This document shows, piece after piece, positions 1-23,143 of a stretch of 64,000 nt of DNA (position 1 is the stretch's first letter; the number at the start of each line of letters is the position of its first letter). This DNA is from Bursaphelenchus xylophilus (lineage: Eukaryota > Nematoda > Chromadorea > Rhabditida > Aphelenchoididae), in the NCBI GenBank assembly GCA_904066235.2, contig CAJFCV020000006.1:11470001-11534000 (forward strand), read 5' to 3'. Under the pieces are notes generated by a model. The model made no database searches, was not told the origin of the DNA, and saw only the letters and a list, made by a program, of their open reading frames with translations. The translations under genes were made by a program, and so were the position numbers.

Positions 1-257
1 AACTATATCTATAGAATTTTTTGACTGTTTCTGCATAACGCGGTTTTGATATTTTTCAAATTTCTTGAATATAGAATTTTGCGTAACGCGGTTTTACTTA
101 TGAATAAAACCCAAAAATTGTAAGGACGTATTTTACCAAAGTTATTTGACCAAAAGGTTCTCTTTTCTCTTCATTTTCTGCATAACGCGGTTAAAGTTTT
201 TTTAAAAAAAGTAACGTTTCCACCAATTTTACTACTCCGTATTTTACCCCACTTCAG
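1..257 (+). other. Intron of the TMC gene (left end of window)
   Basis: No coding sequence is visible. The stretch ends in a clear acceptor (CACTTCAG, 250-257) that feeds the first TMC exon in the window, so it belongs to an intron whose donor lies outside. It contains three copies of a short phrase containing TAACGCGGTT (about 37, 86 and 183), related to the GCGTTATA phrases repeated at 2370-2640 in a later intron of the same gene. Confidence 0.75.
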
Positions 258-12662
<12,405 letters not shown>

Positions 12663-12698
12663 GTTTATTCTGTAGAAAATTTCGAATGTGTATAGCTC

Positions 12699-12704
12699 AA
12701 TAAA
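12699..12704 (+). terminator. Polyadenylation signal of the TMC gene
   Basis: AATAAA lies 37 bases after the TAA stop at 12660-12662, the usual distance in nematodes. Confidence 0.75.
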
Positions 12705-13009
12705 TAATTTTTGAAAATTTGACATTTTTTTGGATTTTTTTCTCAAAAAAATTTTTTGCTGAAACTTGATGAAACTTGGTGAAAGTTTGAAACAAAAATT
12801 TTCTATTGAATATTGGTGATTTTTAGCTCGTGCTTTGCTGAAAAAACCGAGATTTTTTGGTCAAAAGTTTGCAAAAAAAAAAAATTTTTTTTATTTTTTG
12901 GATCAATAAATTGCCACTGTGTTTGTTCTAGGTGTGGAGTACAATATTCCTACAAAAATTTTGTTGTTTTGACACAAAAATAAAAACTAAATTGCTAAAA
13001 AAGTGGTTT

Positions 13010-13155
13010 TTTACTGCACAGTGCGAAAAAATAATTTTTGTCGCTTGCACAGTGCGGAGAAAAAATATTTTTCATACTGCACAGTGCAATAAAAGCAATT
13101 TTTTTTGATTGCACAGTGCGGAGAAACAGTATTTTTTCGACTGCACAGTGCGTCT
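13010..13155. repeat. Cluster of five GCACAGTGC palindromes
   Basis: GCACAGTGC occurs at about 13014, 13045, 13077, 13110 and 13141, roughly every 32 bases, separated by A/T-rich spacers. It lies in the gap between the TMC and PDZ genes, about 200 bases before the PDZ TATA box. The rest of 12705-13340 shows no gene. Confidence 0.75.
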
Positions 13156-13345
13156 AAAAAATGTAAATTTCTGGTCAAAATTCCTAGATAAAAAAATTTT
13201 TTCGGTTTTCCAAATTTCGCGGTCGATTTCTCGGTCGCCTCTTTTCAAAATATGAGGCGGAACGACCGAACTTCGAGCCCAAATTCCTACGGAAATCATC
13301 ATTTATTATTCAAATTTGATTGTATTTTCCTACGTGGGATTTCCC

Positions 13346-13353
13346 TATATAAG
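13346..13353 (+). promoter_or_regulatory. TATA box of the PDZ gene
   Basis: TATATAAG about 92 bases before the ATG at 13438, in a short run of mixed composition unlike the surrounding A/T-rich DNA. The absence of a splice acceptor near the start and the presence of a TATA box suggest a gene transcribed from its own promoter without trans-splicing. Confidence 0.6.
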
Positions 13354-13437
13354 GGCCGCTTTTCGCTCAAATAAACCAGTACGATCAATCTACTCGGGTT
13401 GTCTCAAGTTGTCTCTTCTGTAACACTTCAACACAAA

Positions 13438-15248
13438 ATGACTGAAGAAGTCGCTGTGATGATTCATGACCGTGATGCTTTCAATATTCAGCTGGACAAT
13501 GATGTAAGTCAAAATTTTTGGACCAATAATTACCAATACTTTAGTTGACAGTCATCTACATTCATCCATCTTGCACTGAGAACAAATACAAGCTTGGAGA
13601 TAAGCTCATTCAAGTTGACGGGGCCAGAATTTCGAGTCTTCAGGAGTTGCCGGAGCACTTGATTTGCCGAGCTCACTTCAGAACGGCACGGTAGGAAACG
13701 ATTTTTTGGTGTTTTTGATGCGTATTTTACCAATTTTTGAGGGGTGAAACAGAATGCCAAGAATTTTGAAACGTCGCGGGAGCTTTGAAAATTCAAAAAA
13801 TATTGTGCGTTTACTCAATGAAATGTTTGGTAAAAATGCTTTAACACTCTCCTGATCCGTAATTTACCAACTTTTGAGGGTTAAAACACAATGCCAAGGA
13901 TTTTGAAATTTGGCGGGTAATTTCAAAATTCAAAAAATATTGTGCGTTTACTCAATGAAATGTTCAGTAAAAATACTTTAACGCTCTTCTCATCCGTATT
14001 TTACCAACTTTTGAGGGTTAAAACACAATGCCAAGAATTTTGAAATTTGGCGGGGAATTCAAAAATTCAAAAGAAATCGTGGTCTACAAAATTTTAAAAC
14101 GAATATTTTTGATTTAAAAATATGTCTTTAGTTATTCCTTACCATTTTTTGACAGTTTCAAGGGGTGAAACAGAATGCCAAGATCTAAAAAAAACTTGCG
14201 GAAAGTTTGGAAATTCAAATTTTTTGGCTCATTTGCTCTAATTTACCTCGAATTTTAAACAATTGACCTCACTACCTCCATATTTCAGCCTGGTTTTCTC
14301 CCGCGATCCCACTCTGTCTCCGCAGCCAGTTCGAAAAGTCCAAGTGCAAGAAGACGTGAGCAAAATCGTTGACGTCCAAGAAATCCCCACATTGAGCTGC
14401 ACTGTGCTGAACTTTGATATGCACATTAATAGAAGTGACAAATTGGGACTGGTAAGGACCGCCATAAACAATTATTCGCAATTTGGAATGGATTGAAGTA
14501 GAAAACTGTGAAAGTTAGGGCGCAAGCTGCGGCTTGATTTTTTTCCGTTTTGAAATAGACGTAATTGAAAGGCAGAGAAGAAAATTTTGTAAATAAGGTG
14601 AAGGTAAAATACGTGGAACATATCATCCCTTTTAATTGAAAATTTAGTCAAAAATGGGTAATGCTAGGGCGCAGCTCGCTATGCAGAAAAAGTTCTAAAA
14701 GAGTTTTTTTTAAACTCTATCTTAAAATAGGATGGTAAAGTACAATAAGTCATTTTGATATTTTTTAAATTCATAATTTTAAAAGATCTAGGGCGCAGCC
14801 TGCCAAAAATAAAAAAATAGTTTTTTTTTCGAAATAAAAAATTAAAGCCAAATATAAATTTTGTGAGCGGTCTTGACTTGTCTTAACCCAAAAAAAAATC
14901 AATTTCTTTAATTGTAGGGCGCAGCTTGCCAAAAAAAAAAATTTTTTTTATAATATAATTTCCTCTATTTTTCAGTTCCTCAAGGAGAAAGGCTCGCACG
15001 TATACGTCTACAGAACCGCCGATTGCTCACTGAGTCCCCTCTACTTCCACGTTGGCGACAAAATCCTGGAGATGGATGGACATCGAATTAGTTCCGTCGA
15101 GACCGCCAAAAAGTTGTTCTTGAAGCACTTTGACCACGGAAAAACACTTCGTATTTCTGTGGAACGACCTGAAGGCCTGGACCAGATCCTTGCCAACGCC
15201 TTGGCCATGAATTTTGGAGACTCCAAGACGGTTGCTCGAGAAGGTTAG
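13438..15248 (+). CDS. Two-PDZ-domain protein, 215 residues
   Basis: Exons 13438-13503, 13545-13690, 14289-14451 and 14976-15248 join in phase. PDZ domain 1 covers about residues 5-75, with the core YKLGDKLIQVDGARISSLQE; PDZ domain 2 covers about residues 108-195, with FHVGDKILEMDGHRISSVET. The glycine and aspartate of the carboxylate-loop-to-helix region (GDKI..DG) are present in both. There is no signal peptide or membrane segment. PDZ domains bind C-terminal peptides or act as adaptors, so this is probably a small cytosolic scaffold; worms have a family of such small PDZ proteins. AATAAA is near 15340. The adjacency to TMC may be chance. The introns hold two different phased repeat arrays (13749-14175 and 14518-14925). 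Confidence 0.9.
13740..14190 (+). repeat. Array of AAAACA(C/G)AATGCCAAGA units in PDZ intron
   Basis: The phrase ACACAATGCCAAG (or ACAGAATGCCAAG) occurs at about 13749, 13884, 14021 and 14168, with spacing 135-147, usually followed by a degenerate GGCGGGAA. This is the complement of the CCCGCC...GGCATT core seen in the TMC intron at 4960-5530. Confidence 0.7.
14518..14930 (+). repeat. Array of TAGGGCGCAGC units in PDZ intron
   Basis: TAGGGCGCAAGCTGCG or close variants occur at about 14518, 14664, 14790 and 14917, 126-146 bases apart, in the intron 14452-14975. The spacers share little more than A/T richness. Confidence 0.65.
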
Positions 15249-15359
15249 ATGGGGAGAGATGTCATGGAGAATGTGGAGGAAATTGAGAGGGTTGTAATTG
15301 GAATTGCGATCTGATGTATAAATGAAATTGTAGCTTATTGAATAAAGATTGTAACGTAG

Positions 15360-15900
15360 TATTTAGTCGCTTGAAAAGTTCCTGGCTTCAGGCACATTTT
15401 TTGGTTCAAACTGCAGCATCTCATTAAATTTAATGTCATGAAGAATATAGCAAATTTTATGTGGTTATAGTCTGAACTTTTAGATGATCTATATACGAAC
15501 TTGTAGCTTGTTTGGCATATATTGCAACAAAGTATTTAATTATCCAAAAAGTTTCTGGCTTCAGGCACATTTTTTGGTTCGAACAGCATCATCTCGAAAT
15601 TTGATGTCATGGATAATATCGGAAATTTGAGATGGTTATAGTCGGAACTTTGACATGATTTATATATGAAATCGTAGCTTATTAAATAGACATTGCAATG
15701 TAGTAATCACTTGTTCTAAATCCTCCTGCGCTAAGGTCGTTTTTCCAGTTCGTGGCGCAAATCACTAAATTTGATGTCATGGGTAATATCGTAAATTTCA
15801 AATGGAAAAGCTTGAAGCTTTGCTGTGATTTATACATGAGAATGTAGCTTGCTGAATGCAATCTAATATAATAAAATTCTGACCTCCGAGCTGTTATTAA
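15360..15900 (+). repeat. Diverged tandem units downstream of the PDZ gene
   Basis: The phrases CTGGCTTCAGGCACATTTTT (15378 and 15547), ATTTGATGTCATG and TGTAGCTT recur in order with a period of about 170 bases; a third, more diverged unit starts near 15725. This fills the gap between two convergent genes; no ORF is supported. Confidence 0.6.
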
Positions 15901-16000
15901 AACTTTTATTCGTACTCAAAAACAAAGCCAAGGAGAGATCAACAAAGGAGCAGTAATACAACTCAATTTTATTACTATTATTTCCGCCTTTTTCGGGTCT

Positions 16001-19000
16001 TCACACGCCTCTACCCCATTGCGAGGCGCACTGCGCCTTGATCCGCATCTCGTCCTTGACTTTGAACACCTTCCCATGGCCCGGGATGATGTAGTCGGCG
16101 TCGCAGAGGAGCCGCTGCCTCGACTTCTCCTGGATCCGCTCGTTCCACGCCATCGGCTTCCACATCAGCGGGAACTCCATGTCCTCTTCGGCGATGAACA
16201 CGTCGCCCGCCACCGCCACGGTCCCATATTTGTCGGTGTTTTTGACCAACACGGAGATGTCGTCGGGCGTGTGGCCGGGGGTTTTGATCAGCTGCACGTT
16301 GGGGGTGAGTTGATGGGAGTCTTTCTGGAAATAAAATAAAATTTGGTTTTTTGTATTTTTTTTGTAGGAAATCCTAAAAAAATTGGTTGAACAGTTGAGA
16401 AAGAACATAAATTTTTTGATTAAACTAATTTTATTTTGTTTACTTCTTGTAGTAACAAAAAACGGGGTTTTTTGAAATTTTCAGGTTTTCGTGTCGAGAC
16501 ACAAAAATTTTTTTAAAAGTGTGTGTGAAGATGAAATTTTGATGAATCTTGGTCCAAATTTGGAGTAGAATATTGAAAGACGTATGTGAGATCTTTTTGG
16601 AAACAAATTTTTTTGATAGAGAGGCCTAAAAAATCGGTCGAAAAGTTGAAAAAGAACGTAAAATTTTTGATCGCACTGATTTTCTTTTGTTTACTTTTTG
16701 ATTCAGAAGTGAAGCACGGAATTTTTAAAATTTTGAAGTTTTCGTGTCAAGACCCAAAAATTTTTTAGAAGGCTGTGTGACGCTGAGATTTTTATAAAAC
16801 TTGGCCCAAATTTGAATTAAAGTTTTATAACACGTATGTGAGATTTTTAGCCCGCGATTTGCAGAAACGATGGAGATTTTTAGGTCGCAATTTGGCAAAA
16901 ATGAAAAATTTTTTTGCGAATTTTAACATGAAAAGTTCCATGGCTATTTCTACCGTAGATGGTAATGTTTCCAAAAAAAAAATTTTTTTTTCCGCAGGAA
17001 ACTGGCAGAAATATGGCCAAAAAGTGTTTTGCTCAACGTTTACTCACCTCAAACAAGTCCGAGAAGTTGAATTTGATATGATGATGTAACATATTCCCTT
17101 GGAAATGGATGGCATCCGGGAAGTCATTGGTGTTTCCACTATGGTCTGGATGGCCGTGAGTGGTGATTACGTAGTTCACCTGAGGCGGGGATATACTCAG
17201 CTTTGAGAGCTCTGAAAAAAATTAATTTTTTTTTTTTTTTTTTTTTTTTTAGCAAAATTGATATACTTACTATTCAACAAATCCGTATGCCCATTTATAT
17301 CCGTGGCCAGTCCCGTGTCCACCAAAATTATTTTATTTCCATCTCGAATCAATGTAATGCTGGCTGTAAACACGTACTCGTTGATGTCGGTCTGACGAGC
17401 TACTCCCTGAAATATCATATAAAAATTTATTTTGAGTATTGTTGCTGTAATTTGTATTCATTTTTTTCCGTCGCACAGTGCCATGAAATTTTTTTGCGTT
17501 CCACAGTGCAATAAAAAAATTTTTGCGCCGCACTGTGCAGTGAAAAAATACAATTTTGGCATCGCACAGTGCAGTAAAATAATATAATTTTTTTTGTCGC
17601 ACAGTGCAGTGAAATAATATAATTTGTTTTGCCGCACAGTGCACTGGAAAAGAATGTAACTTTTTTGCGCCGCACAGTGCAATGATTTTTTATTTTGCGC
17701 CGCACAGTGCAATGAAAAACAATGTTGTTTTTGAGTAGCACAGTGCAGCTAAATAATGTAATTTTTTGTCGCACAGTGCATTGGAAACCAATGTAGAAAT
17801 TTTTTTTGAGTCGCACTGTGCAATAAAGTTTCTTTTGCGCCGCACAGTGCAGTGAAAACGAATGTAATCTTTGCGTCGCACAGTGCTATAAAGAATTTTT
17901 TTCGTTGCACAGTGCAGTGAAAAAACATAATTTGTTTGTCGCAAAGTACGATAAAACACAACTTTTTTTCGCCGCACTGTGCAACCCAAAACATATTTCT
18001 TCTCCACTGCACTGTGCACTGAAATCTTCTTTCATCGCACGGTGCGAAATTTGTCGCTCTTTCTCTTTTCCCGCCAAACCCCAAACAAAAGAGAAGGCGA
18101 AATGGCCGTGCAGTCGTGTCCGAGTGGTTAAGGAGATTGACTAGAAATCAATTGGGCTCTGCCCGCACAGGTTCGAATCCTGTCGACTGCGGATAGAACT
18201 TTTTGATTTTTTACTATGCCCTGAGGGGTTTTTTGAGAAAATAAGGTACTGTAAATTTGTAAACTCAATTTTTTTTGTCCCAAAATTTAGAAAAAACAAA
18301 AAATTTTTAGCAAAATTTTTGCAAACTTTTTTCTCTCACCTCTCTCAAAATGCTGATAAACGCCTTCCGTTGTTGCGGCGCCCTGTCATTATCATCCAAG
18401 TTGTTCGTATTCGCATCGATTGTTTTCACTTCAACGATTGTTGGGGGTTTTGGATCGAAATTTGTTTTATTCAGCTTCCGGCTTTCTTCTTTTTCGATGC
18501 GCAATTTTTGCAGGACAAATCCCAGCTCTCGAGTGAGGGCGCGCATTTTGTCTTCCCAATCTGAAAAATTGAAAATAAGAAAGATGATGATGAGTGTTTT
18601 AAAAGGTAAAATATGTAGCTAAAAAAGCTAGAATACGACTCCCAAGCGCTAAAAAACGCTTTTTTGAATACTAAGATACGATATTTAAATGTCAAAAAAA
18701 ATATTTTTAAAATCTAAGATACGATTTTCAAAAGGTAAAATACAACACTAAATTTCTAAAATACGATTTTTTAACTCCGAAAATACAAACCAAAAAGCTA
18801 AGATACGACTATTGAAAGCTAAAATACGGTTCTTAAAGGTAAAATACGAGGAAAATAAGAGAGAAGACCTTCAAATCCTAAAATACGATTTTTTAAATCC
18901 AAAAATACATACTAAAAAGCTAAAATACGGATCTTAAAAGCTTAAAAATGACTCAAAAAATATATGAAGCATGATTTTTTAATCCTAAAATACGATTTTT

Positions 19001-22000
19001 AACTCCGAAAATACAAATTAAAAAGTTAAAATAAGACTTAAAAATCCTAAAATACGGTTTTCAAAACAAGAAATACGACGTTCAAATCCTAAAATACGAT
19101 TGTTTGAGTCCTAAAATACAACCTAGACGGCTAAAATACGGATCTCAAAAGCTAAAACAGGACTTAAAAATCCTAAAATACGACTTTTTAAAACCAGAAA
19201 TACACCGTTCAAATCCTAAAATACGATTTTTACAACCCTCTAATACCATTAAAAAGCTAAAATACGGCTTCCGAATTTGACATACGGCTTTTTCACATAT
19301 GACGGAAAATAAAAAAAACTGAAAAAATCGTATTTTAAAACCTAGAAAACAATTTTAAAAGGGTAAAATACGAGTTTGAATATCCTCCTTATTAGTTTCT
19401 GCCCTTAGAAACAAATTTGGCACAAACTTTTACCTTGTGGATTTTTCGCTTCCACTTCATTATCAATCAGCTGCCCATTCAAAACCTCGTCGGTATTGGC
19501 GGGTCGATTGATTTTCTCGTCGCCTCTGAAAACCTGGGATTTTTTGACCGGCGCTGGCGTCGGTTCGGGCTCTTTTTGTTTTTCGGTTACAACAAATTCG
19601 GCCTCGTCCTCTTCTTCTTGCTCAGTGATCATCGAAAGACCTGAAACAGAGTGCTCATTATTTTCCCGACAGACTGATATTGTATCGTGATGATAAATAA
19701 ATACCGTAATCTTTAAGAAAGTCTTCATTTTAACAGGGGAAGAACTCCAAGTGCGACGCTCAGATTTTCTTTAAATTTTGCACACACGTCGGGTATGGAC
19801 TAAATATCAATCCCTGAAAGTTTTAGCTCGCGCTTTGCCGGCGCCGCCGAGATATCGAACGATTTTTGCCGCCGAGAGAGCACGCTAAACGTGGAGAGCG
19901 GTCAGAGAGAAAAGCGCTTTTTGGCCATAACTTTGGCAGTTTCATGCGGAAAAATTTGATTTTTTGTGGAAATATTGTACTCAAGACTTGAAACAGAATG
20001 CCAAGTTTCAAATTCAAAAATCACAAAAAATTTTTTTTTTCAATTTTGTAATATTTCGCTCAAAAAATCTCATTTTTTTTGAAGATTGGAGGTGAAAGAG
20101 ATTGTATTTTCTTTTATTTGACTTTTAAAAATACTCAAAATTAATTAATTTTTAGAAATTAAAAAAAATTTTTGAACAAAAAAATTTTTGGTCCTACCAC
20201 GAAAACCTGCGAACGGCTAAAATTCACGGGAAAACAAAAAAGATTATCAAAATATTGCATAGTAAATAAAATACGATGCTTCAAAATCTTCATTTCGTGC
20301 TGAAAATTTTGATTTTTTGTAGAAAAATTATACTTTACGGTAGAAATAGGCATGAAATTTTTCGTGCCGAAATTCGGCAAAAAGTTCTAATTTTTCGCCG
20401 ATTTTCTTATCTAAAAATCTCGGTTTTTTCTGCAAAGCGCGAGCTAGGATTCTCGCATATATCTTCGAAAAAAGTATTCTAAATTTGTGCCAAGTTTCAT
20501 CAAAATCTGAGCGTCGCATTTGGGGTTCTTCCCCTGTTAAGTCTGCTCACCTCTCCTCCCACTCGGCGGCTTGGTCGCTCCGTCCACGCTGACGGTAAAT
20601 TCACTTTTTTGAGTGAGTGTAACCGGCCTTTTCGTTACAGTTTTTGTTGCTTTCTCAGTCGCCGGAGCGTCGGTTTGGGGCTCGATGTCTTCCCATTCGT
20701 CGGGTTTCGAGAGTTGCGATAATTTTCGCTTCTTTTGGAGGAGCATCTGAAATATGTTTTTTTTTTGAAAAAAAGAAGAAAGAATAAAAAAATTGAAATT
20801 TGAAATTTAAAAAAATCAAAAAAAAAATTTTTTACAAAAAAAAATCCGTCGAAAAAATCAAATTTTTCATAAAAAATCAAAATTTTTCCACAAAAACCTC
20901 TTGGAAAAACCAAAATTTTTCACGAAAAAAATCTTTGAAAAAATAAAATTTTTCTACCGTAAAATTACTGTCCTAGTCCGTTCATTAAGTCGCTGCAGTG
21001 ATTCTTAGCGTTTGCACTGTGCAGAAAAAGTCAGGGCCCAAAAAAACCCTATTGCACAGTGCAAAATGAAATTTTCGTTTCGCCCAGTGCATGTCGCTGA
21101 AATCACTGCAGCAACTTTGCAAACTGACTATTAGTCTGTCGGGAAAATAATGAGGACTCTGTCACATCGAAAATCGCATCGCCGCTGAGAAAATGAATCG
21201 TGTCGCGGAGAAAATCTAATTGTTTTTCACTTCAGCGACGTAATAGGCAAAGTGACATAGTGATCATTATTTTTCCGACAGACTTATAATTCAAAAACAC
21301 ACCATAATTCAACAATAGTTATCGCATAATCGGGGCTTTTCAAAGTTTTGGGTCCCACCACGAAAACTTGAAATTCCTAAAAGTCAGAGAAATCGGTCAA
21401 AAAAGAGCAACGACAGTTTGCTCATTATTTTCCCGACAGACTGATATTATAATACATATAATCATCAAACTGGCATACAGCAAAACCTATTTATAACAGA
21501 CTATTTCAGAGGTTGGAAGAGCCGATTTCAGGCCAAAATAAACCTCTATATAACAAAAGCCTTCTAAAAAGAACTATTTTTTTGGTCATTACATATTTTA
21601 CCGAAAAAAAATTTTAAAAAAAAAAATGTTTTTTTCAAAAAAATTTTTGGAAAATTGCTCAAAAAAATAACAAAAAATTACCTCAATCAAGACCTCGAGG
21701 CGTTTCTGTTGAGCCGGCGTAATATCCGTGTCCGTATTGCCCTCCTTCCGGGGATCACTCTTTTTGGGCTTCTTTCTTCGAGCCTTCAGCTTGTGCTTTG
21801 GCTTAGCCGTGGTGACATCTTCGTCTTTATGCACTTGAAACAGCTGAGGTGGAGTGACAAGGTCAGCCGAGTCTTCGGCAAACTGAAAAAGTCAGATTTA
21901 CTCCTAAAAAATTAATTTTTTTTTTAAAAAAAAAATTGTGTTTTTGATTCTCTTGAAATTTGTAAAATACGCTCCGCTTCAGCTGCATTTTCATTGCTGG

Positions 22001-22673
22001 AAATTTTAGCTGACTGTTTCGAATAAATTTTTCCGCGCGAAACTGACAAAGACACAGCCAAAAAGTGGTTTTTTCTCTGACCGTTCCCTTCATTTCCCAT
22101 ACTCTCTCGGCCAAAAATATCGTTGAATATCTCGGCGGCCCCTGCAACGGGAAAGCTGAAATTTTCAGCAATTGAAATGTCTCCCGTGTAGACTATTTGG
22201 GTTAAATTTCACAAAAATTCATCCATTGAAGATTGAGAAATTACAATTTCATTGTAATTTTTAGTCTAAAAAAAGATTCGTAAAAAATCCGTATTTTACA
22301 AAAAAAATTTTTTTGGTTTTCCCTTTCCTTTGTCTTTCAGACATTAATACACCAGCTAAGGCCAAAAAATAAAAAAAAAACTTACCGCTCCACCGACCGG
22401 CACGACAACATCATCCGTGGCCAGCTGTTTGGTGCCTCGGATGCCCGGAAACGCCCCGAAATCGAAGCCCGACGGGGCCTTCTCGCTTTGCAGATTGTAG
22501 CCCCGACTAACCGAGCCCACTCCACGGATCGAGTCCCTCAACAATTTCACCTCAAAGTCGTCCAACATGGCCAATTCGTCGGGGCCCAGCCCAACATTTC
22601 GCAGGGAGTCATCGGTTTCGTCGGCAGTTGAAAAAATGGCGAGAATGGCGATAATGACGAGGTTTTGGAACAT
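16001..22673 (-). CDS. swip-10: SWIP-10/MBLAC1-type metallo-beta-lactamase protein, 578 residues
   Basis: Exons on the minus strand: 22386-22673, 21682-21882, 20551-20746, 19434-19640, 18340-18560, 17271-17406, 17048-17211, 16001-16324; all phases close. The C-terminal metallo-beta-lactamase domain spans about residues 370-578: VDTG, then THGHPDH (His 435, His 437, Asp 439, His 440, the HxHxDH motif), PGHTPDD (His 489), AVAGD and IPGHGKVF, so the metal ligands look intact. The family includes human MBLAC1; the C. elegans relative SWIP-10 acts in glia to limit dopamine-neuron signalling. The first exon encodes a hydrophobic start (MFQNLVIIAILAIFS) like a signal peptide, followed by an acidic, Lys-rich, low-complexity region of about 340 residues. 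The ATG follows TTTTTTCAGG directly, which fits an SL acceptor. AATAAA (minus) is near 15905. Orthology to swip-10 is strong on domain and exon order; the long N-terminus is inferred by splicing. Confidence 0.88.
17460..18042. repeat. Array of about 17 GCAC(A/T)GTGC palindromes in an intron
   Basis: The 9-base palindrome, with rare single mismatches, recurs at about 17473, 17502, 17530, 17564, 17599, 17634, 17672, 17702, 17738, 17771, 17814, 17842, 17878, 17906, 17973, 18009 and 18034. The spacing is mostly 28-43 bases. Spacers are A/T-rich and not conserved. It lies in the swip-10 intron 17407-18339, next to the tRNA-Ser gene. Confidence 0.85.
18110..18191 (+). tRNA. tRNA-Ser (anticodon AGA)
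   Basis: The acceptor stem GCAGTCG pairs perfectly with CGACTGC. The D arm (CCGAGTGGTTAAGG), an anticodon stem ATTGA/TCAAT with loop CTAGAAA (anticodon AGA at 18143-18145), a long class II variable arm (GGGCTCTGCCC) and the T arm CAGGTTCGAATCCTG are all present. T-rich runs from about 18199 can end Pol III transcription. No intron. It is transcribed opposite to the swip-10 gene whose intron holds it. Confidence 0.95.
18600..19380 (+). repeat. Array of CTAAAATACG phrases in a swip-10 intron
   Basis: More than 25 copies of AAAATACG, mostly as CTAAAATACGA or CCTAAAATACGA, occur in under 800 bases at roughly 20-40 base spacing in the intron 18561-19433. The same word is scattered through nearly every intron and gap of the window, but nowhere else this densely. 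Confidence 0.75.
19733..20541. mobile_element. MITE with AACAGGGGAAG termini, copy 2 (full length)
   Basis: The left end reads AACAGGGGAAGAACTCCAAG and the right end is its inverse (TTGGGGTTCTTCCCCTGTTA). It lies in the swip-10 intron 19641-20550 bar a few bases, ending about 10 bases before the exon at 20551. A solo end of the CAGTCTGTCGGG family lies just before it at 19646-19680. Confidence 0.75.
20971..21131. mobile_element. Small palindromic element with TAGTCCGTTC ends and internal GCACTGTGC
   Basis: The left part CTAGTCCGTTCATTAAGTCG is mirrored near 21105-21131. The interior holds GCACTGTGC, GCACAGTGC and the decayed CCCAGTGC. A relative is at 33940-34126, and 63541-63738 has the same architecture. 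It is followed directly by a MITE at 21133. Confidence 0.6.
21133..21286. mobile_element. MITE with AGTCTGTCGGGAA termini, copy 2
   Basis: A 154-base near-palindrome, same family as 6419-6570. It lies in the swip-10 intron 20747-21681. A solo terminus of the same family follows at 21414-21450. Confidence 0.8.
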
Positions 22674-22748
22674 CCTGAAAAAAGATTGTCGTATTTTACA
22701 AAACTTCCCAATTTTTTTGTTTTTTTTTATTTTGAAATTTAATTTGGA

Positions 22749-23143
22749 AAAAGTTCCTTATTTTGGCCACAACAAAGGTACTCCGCGAACTGCGCCCAAG
22801 CTTGGGCATTAAAATTAAGAAAAAAACGCTTCGACCTTGCTGGCACTGAATAACTATAATAGCTCTATAGTTTTAAGGGTACCTACGAAGGCTGTGACGA
22901 CCTATTTAGTTCCATACGGAGGCAATAAGTTTAGTTCCGGACATGTTTCATCGTATAAAGTGTAAAATCACAGGCTGCAGCCGTTTTTGAAGGGTAAGGT
23001 GGTACGTAAAAAAGAAGGTACCTCACTAACTAAATCCACTGTCCGGGCATTGACAACGATGAATTGAGCGTGCACGCTAAATTTGGGCTAATTCCGACCA
23101 GTTTCCGCAAAGTTATAAGTTGTGGCCATAATAAGGAACTTTT
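22749..23143. mobile_element. DNA element with AAAAGTTCCTTATTTTGGCC ends, copy 1
   Basis: About 395 bases with terminal inverted repeats AAAAGTTCCTTATTTTGGCC / GGCCATAATAAGGAACTTTT. The interior (ACGGCTGCAGCCTGTG complement and others) is shared with 32094-32467 and 37520-37843, which lie in the opposite orientation. No ORF. It lies upstream of the swip-10 start. Confidence 0.8.

Noticed and set aside
16019..16339. Plus-strand frame rich in His/Arg/Leu
   Set aside because: It is the antisense shadow of the last exon of the metallo-beta-lactamase gene.
17460..18042. CRISPR-like array (short palindromic repeats with regular spacing)
   Set aside because: The repeat is only nine bases, spacer lengths vary from about 19 to 58, the setting is an intron of a eukaryotic gene, and no cas gene is present.
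17333..18084. Minus-strand frames with repeated HCAVRRKK-like peptides
   Set aside because: The peptide periodicity is only the translation of the GCACAGTGC array; frames shift between units and no splice or start support exists.
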